Notes: generated from the letters alone by a model not told the origin. Shown: positions 12,634-25,498, counted from the first letter of the stretch. The stretch is 64,000 bases of DNA from Amanita rubescens (GCA_015039365.1 WION01000038.1:124001-188000); one strand, 5' to 3'. Numbers and translations: made by a program.

Positions 12634-12988
12634 AGTCACCTCGGTTCCACCCGGGGACGATTGAATAGTGATTCGCTTTAAGCTGTGCGTTCGAGTCATC
12701 CTGAACCGTTTTTTCCTTTAGAGGCGACGTTAACTGCCATTCCCAGCTTGTTACTAATATATTATTATATTGAGTATAGTTCATGTGGCGCTGCAAGAGC
12801 TGTGCAAAGCTGTATTGTTTGATCGTGTATTTTGATCTTCTGATGGTAATGCCGCAGGTTTGGAAGCGAACTGATTTCACATATATTATATGTATCCAAA
12901 TAAAGCGAGCCGTGGATTGCCTGCTGCATGCCTTTGTAAAGGTGGACCTGCGCGCCTCCACGTCTTCTAACTCGTCTTCCACTCCGGC
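12634..12988. other. spacer between tandem membrane-protein genes
   Basis: 355 bases of AT-rich spacer holding the promoter of copy 2. No gene or relic is recognised. Confidence 0.5.
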
Positions 12989-14239
12989 ATGTCGAATGTA
13001 ACGTGTATCGGCATACTTGCTAACCCCGATGTCTCTGGAATCGGTGTGAGTCGCTATCCCTCACTCAAATAATGGGCGCTAACTTTTTCCAACTGGAAGA
13101 TTCGTGTAAACCTGTATATTACGATGCTTCTTTTGGCTATAATCCCGGAAGCCGAGTTCACTGAACCTCTCCTCGAAGTTCTGGTTGGAAATGCTGGAAT
13201 TAGCGGGCTGTCATTGCTGGTCACGGCTTTAGTTGAGACGGCGAAGAAGCAATTGTCGCTTTACCATGCAATCTTCATTATCCACATGCTCTACTTTACG
13301 GGAATCATGGTCGTGCCTTCTGGTAAGCAAAAGTCGGATTATCTCGTCTCCCTCGTCCTGACCATGGTGGATTCAAAGGTAAATACGAAGGCAACAAAAT
13401 CAACTTCACCTTTCGGATATTAATATCGTTCGTCATGACATACGGAAGTGTCATGCTCTTCACCGGCTATGCGTTCTACGTATGGGCTACTGCTCCGACG
13501 TTTGGGACGAATCCCGAATGCAATAATGAAATCAAGTACATCTTTTTCTTCGTATCGGTTCGTGCGACAGTAGGGTGGCTGCGGAAGTTGTGGATGGTTG
13601 GGTTGGGGGCCACGCTGGGGCTTATGGTTCTCGTTCCTCTGGCTAGTTGCTTGTGTTTGTGTTTTCTAGGGTCTGCCGGCGGTGGAGGGCGGAGCTCCTT
13701 ACGGAAGAATACGGTCAAGTATTCGAAGCCCTTGTACGTCCAACGACGCTCTTCAGTTATTATATCTGACGTATCGTCTCCAGGGCGGCAATCTACGGTG
13801 TTGTGATGTTGGAGTTGTACGTGCGTCGCGATTCCAGCTCCATCCTATCCTATTCTTATTCCTACTTGGATTTTCTAGGAAAATCGGAACAAGCATTTAG
13901 TCGCTGGAGGCGAAGACCAGTGGACGTTCGGGCAGATCATGGCTCTCGTTCAGATTATCAGTACCTTCAACGAGATGCTTCACTTCGTCATAAGCCTCTT
14001 CTCGAGATCAGACGAGGACGACGGAGGATTTGGCGACGCGGCACACTTCGAAGATTCCGGTTCAACTAACTCGACACGTGAGTTTTCATGTCTTTTTTTT
14101 CTAACGTTGGTGCTCATTAATCGAAGCTGGACGGGCCCGACTTCATTTCTTTCGAAGGAGAGGGTTGAAAGACAATGATGAGCAGGGTAATGGGCTGGAA
14201 CTGCAGCGGGCTCGGCAGACGCAAGCATATTCGATATGA
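12989..14239 (+). CDS. multi-pass membrane protein, NPDVSGIG family, copy 2
   Basis: Six exons, 12989-13045, 13100-13322, 13379-13733, 13784-13820, 13879-14077 and 14127-14239, give 327 residues. The start (MSNVTCIGILANPDVSGIG) and helices (GISGLSLLVTALVETAKK, LYHAIFIIHMLYFTGIMV, VMTYGSVMLFTGYAFYVW) match copy 1. After WTFGQIMALVQIIST it continues into an acidic stretch (RSDEDDGGFGDAAHFED) and a basic tail ending RQTQAYSI. The extra sixth exon is the main difference from copy 1. The product is probably plasma-membrane or endomembrane, and its function is unknown. Confidence 0.75.
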
Positions 14240-14726
14240 TTGGGTGACAGCCTAGAGGCGATAAAGTTAACATCTGGAAAAGCTTGTTCCACACGCGGCG
14301 CAGTCGCGGCTCATGGTTCACGCCTGGGTCGACTAACGCTGGACCGAGGAAACACTGCAAAAGATGAGGCGCAAGCAAGAGGCGTTGTAGAAACGCGTTA
14401 TTATGTGGAATAACATTTCTTCCTAATGACGCCTATGGTGTGAATTCCAGAAGGGCACCGCCCTTAGACATTTGACAAGCACGGCGAGATTGAGAAATCT
14501 TCAGACGACGCCCGCGACATCCTGCATAATCATATTAATCCTAACACTCATTCGCTCTCAATGATGGGGCGATTCAACGTTATGTACCATGTGCTGTAAC
14601 AAAATAAGTAGATGAACATCGATCAGATACAGCTCCCTCCAAGTTACTAAACGAATTCACTATATTCACGGCCCATCCGTCATCGTCTTCGCCATCTTCA
14701 CCTTACCTTTGCCGATTTCAATCATT
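14240..14726. other. intergenic between convergent genes
   Basis: 487 bases between the 3' ends of membrane protein copy 2 and F-box D. No gene seen. Confidence 0.5.
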
Positions 14727-16115
14727 TCAATGATCATCTTCACCATCATCCTCCTCATCCTCATCCTCTTCTTCGCCATCTTCATCATTTTCAAGCTCTA
14801 TCCACTGCATTCCGGGCCAGAAATCTTCAGAGACAGTCCAATCAGAGTTAAGCCGCTCCGACCACGTCAGGTTCCTGTGTGTTTGATGGCAGGAGAGCGT
14901 GATTATTCCTAAATTCGGGTATGCTTGTCCCAGACCCTTCAGTAAGCAAGATTGTAGATCGGTTGAGAACTGCCCGAACATCTGATCCCCGAGGTCCAGG
15001 AAGTAGAAATAAAAGTGCACGTCAAGCTCGCCAAAGACTACTAATCGTTTAAGAAATTCGGGACACCGCCACAGCCTTTGTCAATGTATGATCAATGCAA
15101 GAACGAAATGAAATAGCCGATAGCTTACCTGTATAGAATTTTCATGGATGGTAAATGTTAAACTTTTCATAAGAATAGAGTCATCCTCTATGAAAACCGG
15201 AATCGCCTCCATCATTTCGCTCAGCAAATCGATGTTCTCGCTTGAAATCCCAAGGAGGCAAATTGATAGCTCGTAACATCTGGTCCAGTAACTCGAAGGA
15301 CCAGTAGGCCACTGCCCTTGCGATTTTAGGATCTCTTGGCATGCTCGGAGCACATTTCCAGGACAATAAAAGGAAGGAATCAGGGTGATTGCAGAGTCGT
15401 TATGGAGAGAACGATTTAGCAAAAAAACCAAGGCATTGTGCGACGGCGAGATGGATTTCGATGGAGGGCCTTGATTTTTGTCCAAAGATGCGCATCCGAG
15501 TACTCGAGGCCGGTGTAATGTATTCCGAGGATTTGTAGATGGGGATTATTGACAATAATCCCATCGAGATCATGGTAATATTCAAGGAATAGCGTATGGA
15601 GCCTGAAGTGACCGTCTCTGTATGGCGCCGAATGGTTGTAGGTCAACAATCATGCCACGTGTCATCACTACGACGAACCTGATTACTTCGCTTATTCTCC
15701 CCTCGGATAGATCTCCCATAGGAAGATATAAAACGCGAAAGTCGATCAGGTTGGACATCTTTCCAAGGGCCTCGGCGAGCTTGATCAAAACTAACTGAAG
15801 CGCTTTGGTGTGGGTGTTATATAGCTCGGTAGTTTCCAGTTCAACGTAAAAAGTCTTCACAATCGACGCTTTCTGTGGGTAAGCGGTCAACGTATGCAAC
15901 AGCGATCTATCTTCTTTCAACGCCAGTGGAACCCTATTGTCGGATAATATAGCCATTTCGGCTGGCCCTGCACTAAATTCGATGTGGCTGTACAGAACGT
16001 GCTCTGCCACATGTCGTAGCGAAATATTTACCCTGGAAAAAACGGCCAAATCTTTAGGTGAGCAGAGTCGCAATATATCAACCTGTATCTCAAGAGGAAG
16101 GCCAGCAAGACGCAT
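14727..16115 (-). pseudogene. F-box-like gene D, broken
   Basis: The F-box-like start (LAGLPLEIQVDILRLCSPKD) opens at 16115. Exon 1 runs 16115-15679 and exon 2 starts at 15617 (DGHFRLHTLFLEYYHDL). At an A7 run on the plus strand (15421-15427) the frame slips and hits a stop. The next part of the family sequence resumes in another frame. The intron 2 acceptor also appears lost: the family expects CAG before the codons for Leu-Trp, but the sequence at 15078 gives CAA. Exon 3 (15077-14727) is otherwise open and ends in an unusually acidic tail of about 25 residues rich in Asp and Glu. Two separate lesions argue for a true pseudogene, although a miscalled homopolymer could explain the first. Confidence 0.65.
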
Positions 16116-16345
16116 ACTGCTGAGGACGATGGCGTATGAATGCAGAAGCATTGTGCGCGGCAAACTTATTTCAGTTTTAACCTCCGCCCGGCTCGCCTCG
16201 GATCCAAGGTCACTATGCCAGTGTTGGATGATACCAGCTCCTTTCACGTTCAATAATCTGCATTGCAACAGTAATCGGTATAATCACAACAGGAGGGAGA
16301 AAAGCGCTTTCTATGCATATAATACAACCACTGACACGACTCGGA

Positions 16346-18433
16346 CTACGTTTGGCGCTTGCGGAACATCATTTTCGCGGCAAGATCTGGTGTTGAATCA
16401 ATCCCAAAGAATTTTTCAGATGGGAGTCCCTGCTCTCCAGCCATCTTAACGTCGTAATTCATTAAAATGTAAGCAAACATGGCCTTGATGTTGTTAGTTG
16501 CGAAAAATCGGCCAGGGCTACATAGATCTAGTCAGTCACATGTACCAATTGTAGTTAATCTGAAACATACCACGAATGGCGCCCTAGTCCAAAAGGTAGA
16601 TATTCGTTTGTGGTAGTCACCATTCCATGTTTCGTGCCTTCGCCTTCTCTTTCACGCATCCTTGCGTACCTGAATCCGTCAAAGACATCCGGATCTGAAT
16701 AGTTAACCTGGAAAAAAGATTTAAGATAGGTATATGAAACGCTAGAATGTTGAATACGCACTGCATCACATTGCACAGCGCGATGGGGAAGGCTGATCAG
16801 ACAACCCGCAGGGACCGTCATCCCATTCGAGAACGTAAAGTCTTTCAACACTTTGCGCTTGGTATTAACTATGAAAACAAAGTCAATAAATGCTCAGAAA
16901 GCGAAACGAAAAAACGCACAGACTCCAGTCGCGTACATCCGCATCGTTTCTCTAATGAAACTATCCACTTTTCTGAGTTTTCCGATGGCAGATTTAGTCC
17001 AGCCTTCCTCGCTGATCGCAGCCTCGATTTCTTCGCGCATAGGTTGCACGTATTCAGGTTTGGTAGCAAGAATGTACAGCGCAGTTGTATATGTCTATTA
17101 AAGTGATGTCTGATTCTTTTATGGTCGGACCATAGAATTTGCTTACCAATGTCGTAGTATGGATACCTGCAAAGTTCATAAATATTATGCGGACGGCGAA
17201 CTTTTGGATAGTTCGCCGATGTGGTTCTTTCGCTTCTTCCCATAACCAGGTTATGGCGTCGTTCTTGAAAAAGGCTAAATACATAAAACAGAGAAAGAGG
17301 CGGGCGGCTAACTGGTTTATCTGGCCAATCGCTCCCGTGCAGTTCTAGCTGCTCAAGGCGATCCTTGATGAAAGGTTCCAAGTGCTTCTCTAGGCTTCTG
17401 AGACGTTTGGGCACCCTCCTTAGAAAACGGGCGACGAAGCTGCGGGAACATTATCGTGTCAGTTCTGCACTCGAAGCATGTTTACGACTACTTGCTATTT
17501 TAGAGAAATCGGGAATAAGTTGATAGTACCGGCTGAGGTCACGATCTCAATTGGAAGCTGCTGGATCGATGATATGTAATCCGGATCACGGCCTTGGTGG
17601 GGTGAATTATATGTGCAGATGGAGAGCGTGGATGAGGCTCACATAGGGGTAAACCCACAAGAAACCTGTTGACAACCCTGCACATGATGTTCAAATTAGC
17701 TTTGAACGCAACAATCGTCGTCCATTCTGACTGGGATCAACAATTTTTGTTTACCGAGAAACTTATCATTGCTTACCATCGCCGTTGGTGGGGACAGATT
17801 CTGCAAAGGCTGCTGCAATCTCGTCGTGAACTTCTGAAAATTGGACTGCAATATTTCTCGTAAGACGATTCCTGACGACCCCGATGTGATAGGTATCGTC
17901 ATGCGATTCACGACCAAGGAGAACGTCAGTATGAATCGTCTTGTGTAGTATGCGTGTACGTCAAAATCGAATGACAAGCATATGTACGGAAAATTACCTC
18001 CACAGCCGCATCTACTAAGGAAAGTTGGTCGTCGGAGGCCTGTCGAATATCCTCGATCAATCTCGGACCAGACACGAGAATCATCCACTGTGTCAACATT
18101 GGAACCTTGAAGATAGATCCGTAGTACTGTCGTGATGTGTTGTATGCGCATACAAGTCTGCATATTCAGCACGCTTACTTTATCATAGCCTTCCTGCGCC
18201 ATTTCTTTGCCATTCTTAACGAATCGTAGAGCGCCGAAGTACGAAGCCAATATGCCAGAAGGCCCGACTGCTGGAATTGCGCTTAGCTGTGGTAAGCAAC
18301 TGTTTAGGCCACGTTACTGCGCTGATTAGTGAACAACACATACCCTTCGGTGGTTGGAAACCTTTGTCCATATAGACGAGACACAGTAAAGGGATACAAC
18401 CACTGCAAGCGTGGTGACGATGTTCGCATCCAT
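16346..18433 (-). CDS. cytochrome P450 monooxygenase
   Basis: A microsomal-type P450 of about ten exons. The start at 18433 opens a membrane anchor (TTLAVVVSLYCVSSIW) followed by a proline-containing hinge (IPAVGPSG). The I-helix oxygen-binding motif is NFAGIHTTTL and the K-helix ExxR is RETMR. The meander region is DPDVFDGFRYARM. The haem loop FGLGRHSCPGR is split by an intron, with the Cys codon formed across the junction. The C-terminus ends MMFRKRQT. I traced most junctions and found no need for a frameshift, so the gene appears functional. Fungal P450s of this type oxidise lipophilic or secondary-metabolite substrates, and the substrate cannot be told. No other pathway genes flank it. 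Confidence 0.88.
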
Positions 18434-19977
18434 GGGTTACTTTTGGATTCCACGATACTAAATACCAGCATTGGTTTCTATCGGACATCCGTGGCCAGCG
18501 GCGAACCCCGCGGATGGGTGGGATAACCACCGAAATCCGTAATCATGATGTGTCAGTACTTTTCTGATGCTAGCGTGTCGCCACGGCAGCCGTAAGCCAT
18601 TTCGAAACCTGGCAGCCAGGGGGTGTCTAACTATATGTGTGGCACAGTCAGGATCTATCAACCGAGTTTCAATCATGACCTACCGCTCTGGACGCGAGAC
18701 CACGTTTAGATTACATCCGTCGCCACCGCTGAGCGCTGAGAACTTGCAAGAATTGGGATAGCGCGGCACCCCGGAATATCGGCCCATGGTTAGCGACGAA
18801 AGTTGCCCGTTGTTCCCCTCCTGAGTTCAATGTAAAGTACCCTCACCATCGAAGCTTTCTTTGGATTACTGGAAAGCGAGTAACAATACGGGGCTAGTCA
18901 ACGTGACTGTAGAGAATATACTCAGCCACATTATCTCCTAATGGCGTGTGTACGCTTGAGAGAATAGTTAAATCGTTATGTGAACAACGCTTGTACGTCC
19001 TGACTCTTGGGTCACGGGGAAGACGACTACAAAAATATCACTGATCGAGTAGCAAAATAGACGCAACTCACCAAAGTCCGACCCGGTGTTGCTGTTATGG
19101 AGAGCTTCAAGCTTGGTGGAAAGTCAGCTTGGTAGTACTTGCGAGTCGCGCAAGTTCAAGTTGTAACGAAGTGTGACATTTGTGACATCCGATCTTCCGT
19201 TACTTCGTCAAGTTTTTTTGCGTCTTACAAACATTTGGCAATAACGGGCGTGTGTTGAAGGTGGTTAGGGATTCATTCAATTCTTGCTGGAGATAAGTCG
19301 GCCGACACTTTTATCCTCGTCATTGACTTTTGGTTTTTTTGCTTCTGTGCAACGAGTCAGACGGGTGGTTTATACCGGACCATGTATCCCAACCTCCCAC
19401 TGTCTGTGCCACTTCAGAAGTTCGCGCGAGAACATTCGGATCCCGTCTTTCTTACTCGCCCTTTAGCGGTTTTCGAAACTGGGCTTAGATTCTGCGATAA
19501 CGATTGCCAAACGTGCGCATATATTCTTTTGATGCTGATGCACAACGTCCTGGATGGGGATCCATCGATGGGATAGAGGGGCACAGCCTTGCCGAGGTCG
19601 ATTTGACTGGAGCCAGGACCCGTTCTAGGAGATTCTTGAGGGTTGGTACTAGGCGAAGATTTTGTTTCATAATATCATATGGAATTGTGCACATCTACGC
19701 AATCGTCAATCTCCCGATGGAGAAGGACCATTATGGCGCCATACGGTCATTCTAACTTCTGCAAACAACACACTGGCAATCCATTTCACGAGTTCAATTC
19801 CGGATAAAATATTATGCTTGCAATCAAACGTTCTAACTTCCATGTCAGATGCTCTCGAACCTTCTAGTTCCCATTGACTCTACATAAGCTTAGGACAATC
19901 CCAGAAGCGAAGTGAAATAACAATAGTAATGACATACAGCTTGAAAGACACGAATTCCTAAAAAAAAAAGGACGTCG
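18434..19977. other. intergenic; right part is duplicated F-box 3' flank
   Basis: 18434-19,600 holds the P450 promoter and unique sequence without a supported gene. From about 19,640 to 19,930 it matches the 3' flank of F-box O (58,985-59,240), for example GTTTCATAATATCATATGGA and the GAGTTCAATTCCGGATAAAA stretch. This marks the edge of a duplicated block. Confidence 0.6.
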
Positions 19978-21269
19978 TCACCAATGTTCATCTTCGGGAA
20001 CCCAATTGTCTCCGCGGTCCAAAAATACCCTGTTCCTTGGGCCTTGGAGATCTATTGATTGGAGTCTCGCCCATTCACCATGTCCCAAACCTTTTAATAA
20101 ACATTCCCTCAGTTCGACGGACAGCGAATAGAGCTCCGTATCTTCAATATTAGGAAAATCGAGTTGCAACTGCCTCACACTTTTGAACTGCGCCAGTGAT
20201 TTAGTGAATTCTGGAGACAGCCATGGCTTCTGTCACAAAGGGTAAACATCAGACTTGAAAACTACGACCATTAGGACTTACTTGTATGGTCGTCTCGTGA
20301 ACAATGATTTTCAGGGTTTTATAACTTTTCCGAGTCAACTTTGAATACAGACGATGGCGTGAACATATTTCCATCGCTTCTAAGACTTCGCAGAACAAGT
20401 TAATGTTGTCCTCTGAGATCCCAAAGAGGCTAAGAGATACATAATATCTGTCCTCATAATAAAGGTCGTGGATTTTCGGGTGTACTGAAATTTGTTGGAA
20501 TACTTGGGGCGCGTCCACAGATCGATGGAAAACAGGGAAGATGGTGATCTCGCGAGTGAGGTTGAACGTGAAGAAATCCAGTATGAAGATCGCTGGCCCG
20601 GACGAAGTGTGACGGCAATGGCAATTTTTGATTTGATACAGTCCCTTGACTTCTCTCCAAATCAGTGGCTCAGAATAGTCAGAGTCGTAAAGCCCAAGGA
20701 ACCGTAGCTGAGGCTGTCCGGCGATGACTCCTTCGAGGTCGTGCCAATAAAAATTGAGATATAGTGTCTCGAGCTTGAAGTAACCGCCGCTGTACCATGC
20801 AAGATTGCCCTCAGTCAACTTCAATTTCAGAACGAATCAATACAAACCCGATTACTTTACTTATCATCCCCTCTGAAAGATCGACCAGCGCGTTATTCAA
20901 AATACGCAAATCCACCAAATTCGGCATCTTCTCAAGTACACCGGCGAGTTCAACCAAGATGAGGTGAAGGGCATCGCAATTGTCGTCTTCCACGCCCAGC
21001 TCGATGTAAAATGCCTTCACCGTTGAAGCCTTCCAAGTGTTATTCGCAAGCGTGGATAACAGCGGCGCGGTTTTCTTCGCGGCCGAGTCCCAAGGCGATC
21101 TATGCATGTATTCGCGTTGCTGAGTGGAGAAGTCGATGCGACTGTAGAGGACATGTTCAGCCGCATCGCGTAGTGAGGAATGTACCCTCGAGATAACAGC
21201 CAGATCTTTAGGTGAACAGAGTTGTAATATTTGAAGCTGGACGTCGAGTGGAACGTCCGTGAGGTGCAT
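19978..21269 (-). CDS. F-box-like protein E
   Basis: Exons 21269-20848, 20789-20282 and 20229-19978 give 393 residues. The F-box-like segment is LTDVPLDVQLQILQLCSPKD with SRVHSSLRDAAEHVLYSRID. Exon 2 begins GGYFKLETLYLNFYWHDLEG and includes FPVFHRSVDAPQVFQQISVH and SLSLFGISEDN. Exon 3 ends DNWVPEDEHW. Intron 1 uses a GTTTGT donor. E belongs to a subgroup with I, J and O that shares 5' and 3' flanks. It is intact by phase, and a predicted SCF adaptor with unknown substrate. Confidence 0.8.
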
Positions 21270-21359
21270 AGTGCGACTACTTGAAGTGAGCTGTCGTGCT
21301 AGGAAGTGAAATAGAGCTTGAATCCACGCGCCGCTCAGGCTGAACAGGTTGTACATTGA

Positions 21360-21422
21360 AGTCGGGAGTCGGGTGCGGAGGTTAAATATTAAAAAGTTCT
21401 CACCACCCGGCAACTCGGCTCC
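21360..21422 (-). promoter_or_regulatory. conserved 5' flank element of the E/I/J/O F-box subgroup
   Basis: Read on the minus strand this gives GCCGGGTGGTGAGAAC, an AT-rich core TTTTTAATATTTAAC, then CTCCGCACCC. The same order occurs upstream of F-box I, J and O. The TATTTAA core within GC-rich flanks, about 100-150 bases before the ATG, looks like a core promoter. Function is inferred from conservation only. Confidence 0.45.
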
Positions 21423-21636
21423 AAATGGGCCAGCCATCGTCATTCGCCAGTTTGCAAGGGCCTCCGCTGATGCCTCACAAATTGGCTTTCGTGGGACTTA
21501 CAACATCCTTCTATGCACGCTCTTCCCTTCTAACGCTGATTTCATGGTCGTACCATGTCCGCGAACTTCCAGTTCACCCGCCGAATCAACGTTTATGTAC
21601 GACAATATTCAACGATAAGATAGGTACGGATATCAA

Positions 21637-22972
21637 TCAAATACGACTATCAATCATCTTCATCGTCTGACGAGGCCCCAAAGTCGAATATTTCAGTGAG
21701 AGTCCATACAGAGACTGATTTACGGGACCATAATAAGTAGTCTGTTGTGTGACTGATGACAATGGAGCGTGATAATTTGAAGATTTGGGCAGGCGTGTCC
21801 CAGATCCATCAGGAAGATATCGTAGATCCGTGGAAAATTGACGTAGCCCTTCATCTTCAAGGTCTACGAAGTAGAAACATATTTGCTCAAAATCAAAGAG
21901 CGCCAATCGTTTCACAAATTCGGGATAGCGCCAAGGCTCCTGTCATTGGAGAATGATTCAATGAATGCTAGAATGTATTGAACTAATTGAGACCTTACTT
22001 GTATGAAGTTTTCGTGGATGATTATCTTTAAAATTGAACACGTCAGAGGTAGAGAGTCGTCCTCCAGGCAAACCCCCATCGATTCCACCATTTCGATGGC
22101 CAAACTGATATTTTCCTCGGAAATCCCAAGGAGGTCAAGCGATAGCGTATAATCACATCTTGCATGAAAATGATTGGGAAACTTGCTTAGCGACGTAACG
22201 GCTTCTCGGCACACTTGTAGTGCTTCTCCAGGTCGATAAAAAGCAGGGAAAAAGATGATCAGAGCGCTGGCTATCGTACAGTCCAGCACGAAGATGGTCG
22301 GCAGTGTGAGACGGCGAGATGGAGCATGGTAGAGTCCTTTGATTTTTGTCCAAAAAGGCCCATTCGCGATCATTTGGTCAAAGTATATTCCAATAAGTTG
22401 TAAGTGGGGCTGAGCGGCAACGATTCCTTCTAGATCATTGTGAGAATACTCTAGAAATAATGTACGAAGTTTGAAGTAACCGCCTCTGTAGAGCCAGATC
22501 CGAGTCAATGATTACATTAAATTGTCAGCGCTGCGACGAACCTGATGACTCGGCTGATTCTCCCCTCCGACGGATCCTCCATTTGGAAATGCATAATCCG
22601 TAAATCCACCAAATTGGACATGTTTTCTAGTGCCTTGGCAAGCTTAACGAGGATGAGACGAACTACTCTGTTAGCGACGGGGTAGTCCCTATCGGCTTTT
22701 AGTTCAACGTAAAACGTCTTCACAATCGCTGCCTTCCGCGGGGATGCAGCTAAGGTTTTCAAGAGCAACTTCTGGTCTTTCCGCCGTGGGGGAAATAGTA
22801 TAGACCAGGCCTTGCTGCGCGGCCGTGCATGGAATTGAATGTGACTGTATAGAACATACTCTGCCACGTCTCGTAATGATGCTTGTACTCTTGAAAGTGC
22901 GGCCAAATCATTGGATGAACAAAATGTTAAGATATGAACCTGTATCTCAAGCGGAAGGTCGTTGAGATGCAT
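21637..22972 (-). CDS. F-box-like protein F, C-terminus frame-shifted
   Basis: Exons 22972-22542, 22485-21999 and 21938-21637. The F-box-like segment is LNDLPLEIQVHILTFCSSND with SRVQASLRDVAEYVLYSHIQ. Exon 2 begins GGYFKLRTLFLEYSHNDLEG. In exon 3 the family pattern leaves the open frame near 21,830, at the stretch where relatives read a DL..CLLKGLG block. Here the open frame reads RYLPDGSG and ends SLKYSTLGPRQTMKMIDSRI. The other frame keeps LGHACPNLQIITL. F is therefore a full-length protein with a new C-terminus, or a copy with a small indel. It may still bind Skp1 through its intact N-terminus. Confidence 0.65.
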
Positions 22973-23916
22973 GCATCTAAAGACAAGGGTGTGGGGCGCT
23001 GGCACGGCGTTTTCCGAATGAAAATGACCGGCGAGATCCGAGGCGCGACATTTGAGTCGGAGTCTCGGATCACAAGACCGACACAGATGCGTGTTGAAGC
23101 GGTGCCCACAAAGTTGATCTAGATTCTAACTCTGAGGCTTTGGGGCTCTTTACCTGAAGTCAAAGCCGTATAGTTTCCATGACATCGAAGAACTTTATTT
23201 TCAAACCAGAATGCGAATCACTAGCATCATCTCGCGATTGGTGCAGAATGTCAACCTTTGCCTCGTCTCCTTTCTTTGCCTTCTGACTCTCACAACCGAG
23301 CCACGGAGAGTATTGAAGTGGCCATCCAATCAATCGACAACGCCGCGCCAGCGCCGGTCTTCTTTCACCTGACGCGCGGCCCAGCTTGGAATGTTCGGAG
23401 GTATAAAAGCTTCCAGATCGCAAGGCCGCAAGGATCGGGAACGGGAGTGTTTAACGTTCGCGCTGGACCGATCAGAGCATCGAAGCGTGAGAGATAAGCG
23501 TAGTCATTGGTTGTTAGGATCCCTTTCTCGTAGAGATGAGAGCGGACAATGATAGTTATACGACTAGATGTCATGACATTGGTTGAGTTGCTTGCCGCGA
23601 TTTGTAACATTTAAATAGCGTGCCTCGATGATTTATAAATGCGATCCAAATGACAAAGTTAAGTAATTGCAAAAAACGTTAAAACGCATCCGACTCGGTG
23701 GAGCCGAGTAGCACAGTTATGTGTCAAACGAAAGTGTATGTTGGTCTTCCCCTACTTTAACTATGGCTCGTCAAAAATCTTAACGCTATTTATAGAATGG
23801 CCGCGCTGCGGGGAGTCAGAGCACGCTAGCTGCTTCACTTGATCGCCGTCGGCGTATTGACATATTAGAGGAACGGAGGCCCATACATTCTGCCCCGATC
23901 TGAAGGACCAATCGCT
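22973..23916. other. intergenic, no supported gene
   Basis: This is the promoter side of F-box F followed by sequence with overlapping open frames on both strands (for example 23,160-23,610 minus and 23,258-23,497 plus). None has a recognisable domain or a convincing splice partner. Confidence 0.4.
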
Positions 23917-25498
23917 CTATAGCCAGACTGCGAGCGCCCAGGAAACCCCTCGTGGTCGCCAAGCCAGTGCACCGATCAGGAAAACCCCAGATTCTGCTTT
24001 CGATGCTTTGACTTCGGAAGCCTCTTCCTCGGGTTCACCATTCGTGGAGACAACAGCCTCAACAGGTACCAATGCAAGTTTGTCAACCTGTTCCACAGCA
24101 GCACTCATTTGCTCACGACACGGCTCAGATGCGACCGCCTACACCCACACCTCAGCAGCACTCATTTGCTCTCGACGTAGTACCGTGTATAGCGGCAGCC
24201 GATTCCAGCAGAAATCTCAAGTCGGAATTGAGGTTAAGGCTACATGGGCTTACGCGCAGTTTCTGGGATGGCTGGAGAGAGGCCTGAGCGGACGGCAGTG
24301 AGATGGGCGAAGGACGGCGGAGAGAGGGAGTACTTGGCGTGTCGTCTCCACTGCTATAGTCGCCTTTGGAGGGTTTGACGGGTGTTGGGGGGCGTTGTCC
24401 TGTAGCATGGAGATGTCGAGTTTGTAGTTCTCCGATCCACCGAGGCATATTTCTGGTCAGATTGTTTGGAGCTGGGGTGGGTGAGGAGGAAGTAGGAGAG
24501 GAGGGGTGAGGGCAATCGGGACGGTTTGCGTGAGGCAGGTTGGTGGTAGGAGCGGATGGGACGTTGGCAGTGGCTCGAGAACAGGGTTTGGCTAAGATTT
24601 GGAAAAAGGTTCATCCTCCCCATCGACGAGATGAGGAAGATCGGGAGACTAAGAACGAGAGATAGGTAGATGGGAGAGTTGGAGTGGACAGAGGTTGGGA
24701 GTGTGGGAGGCTGAGGAGCGTTGTGTGCACGGACGGGAGCGCGGTTGTCATGGGTGAGGGTGGATGGGGATTGAATGGGACGGGTGCGCTTTGCGATGCT
24801 GGACGAACGACCACCGCCATTGTCGTCTGAGACGAGTGTGTCGGTGGTGAAGAGAAAAGAAGACAGCGTTTGAACACGGAAGTGCTGGATGGCGTAGGAA
24901 CAGGAGTATTCGAGTTCGCCGCGCTCATCCACGCGTATCGTCCTCCCAACCCCGGTTACCACATTCGACATTTTCTTTCTCTCGTCTTCGAGCAGCTACG
25001 CCTGGCCCTTGTTTCTTCTTCGTTGGGAGGCAATAGTTCAAGTTGCTTCTAAGTGAAGCGGAAAGTATCCGATTGCGATGTCCGAGTAGCCGATCTCGGT
25101 GCTGCACTCGGACGAGTGGTTCGAGAGCCCAGACATGCAGTTTCCGCTCAAGCACGCGGCATACTCGACGTGAGGGAAAGAGTTGGGACATGGGTGAGCG
25201 GCGGCGATATTAATCGTCTTCACCTAACCCCGCTCCTAATGCTGCTCCATGGGCTACATACCCGTAGGTCTACTCCTGCGCCTCCCAGGATATCTAGACA
25301 TTATAATTCATTAGTCAGGGCTTGAGAAAAGAAAGAAACACGTACGAGCATTTGACCGTTGGGTCGCTGCGTAAGTTGGCTCGGAGTTGAGGTTGCGACT
25401 GGTGGCGCAGAGGCTGTTGAGGGGGGGGGAGTTGGTGACTTTGACTCGCTTTTCATTTCATCGTCCAATTGCAAGTCAACGTTGGACGCTGAACGCAA
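23917..25498 (-). CDS. doubtful Ser/Pro-rich gene region
   Basis: Open segments on the minus strand at 25498-25301 (SESKSPTPPPSTASAPP), 24971-24354, 24448-24152 (TPVKPSKGDYSSGDDTPSTP) and 24108-23917 have the Ser/Pro/Thr-rich, low-order composition of fungal disordered proteins. They lie in different frames. A GTACGT donor follows the first segment. I cannot join them into one credible model, and pyrimidine-rich DNA alone can give such frames. A 19-base direct repeat, CAGCAGCACTCATTTGCTC, occurs at 24,096 and 24,153. No domain is recognised. Confidence 0.25.

Noticed and set aside
17270..17345. Suspected frameshift in the P450 after the DKP residues
   Set aside because: Using the acceptor at TTTTTCAAG gives DKP joined to NDAITWLWEEAK in phase, so the gene reads normally.
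24096..24171. Two 19-base direct repeats as a CRISPR or transposon signal
   Set aside because: There are only two copies 57 bases apart, with no array, no terminal inverted repeats and no transposase. Most likely a simple local duplication.
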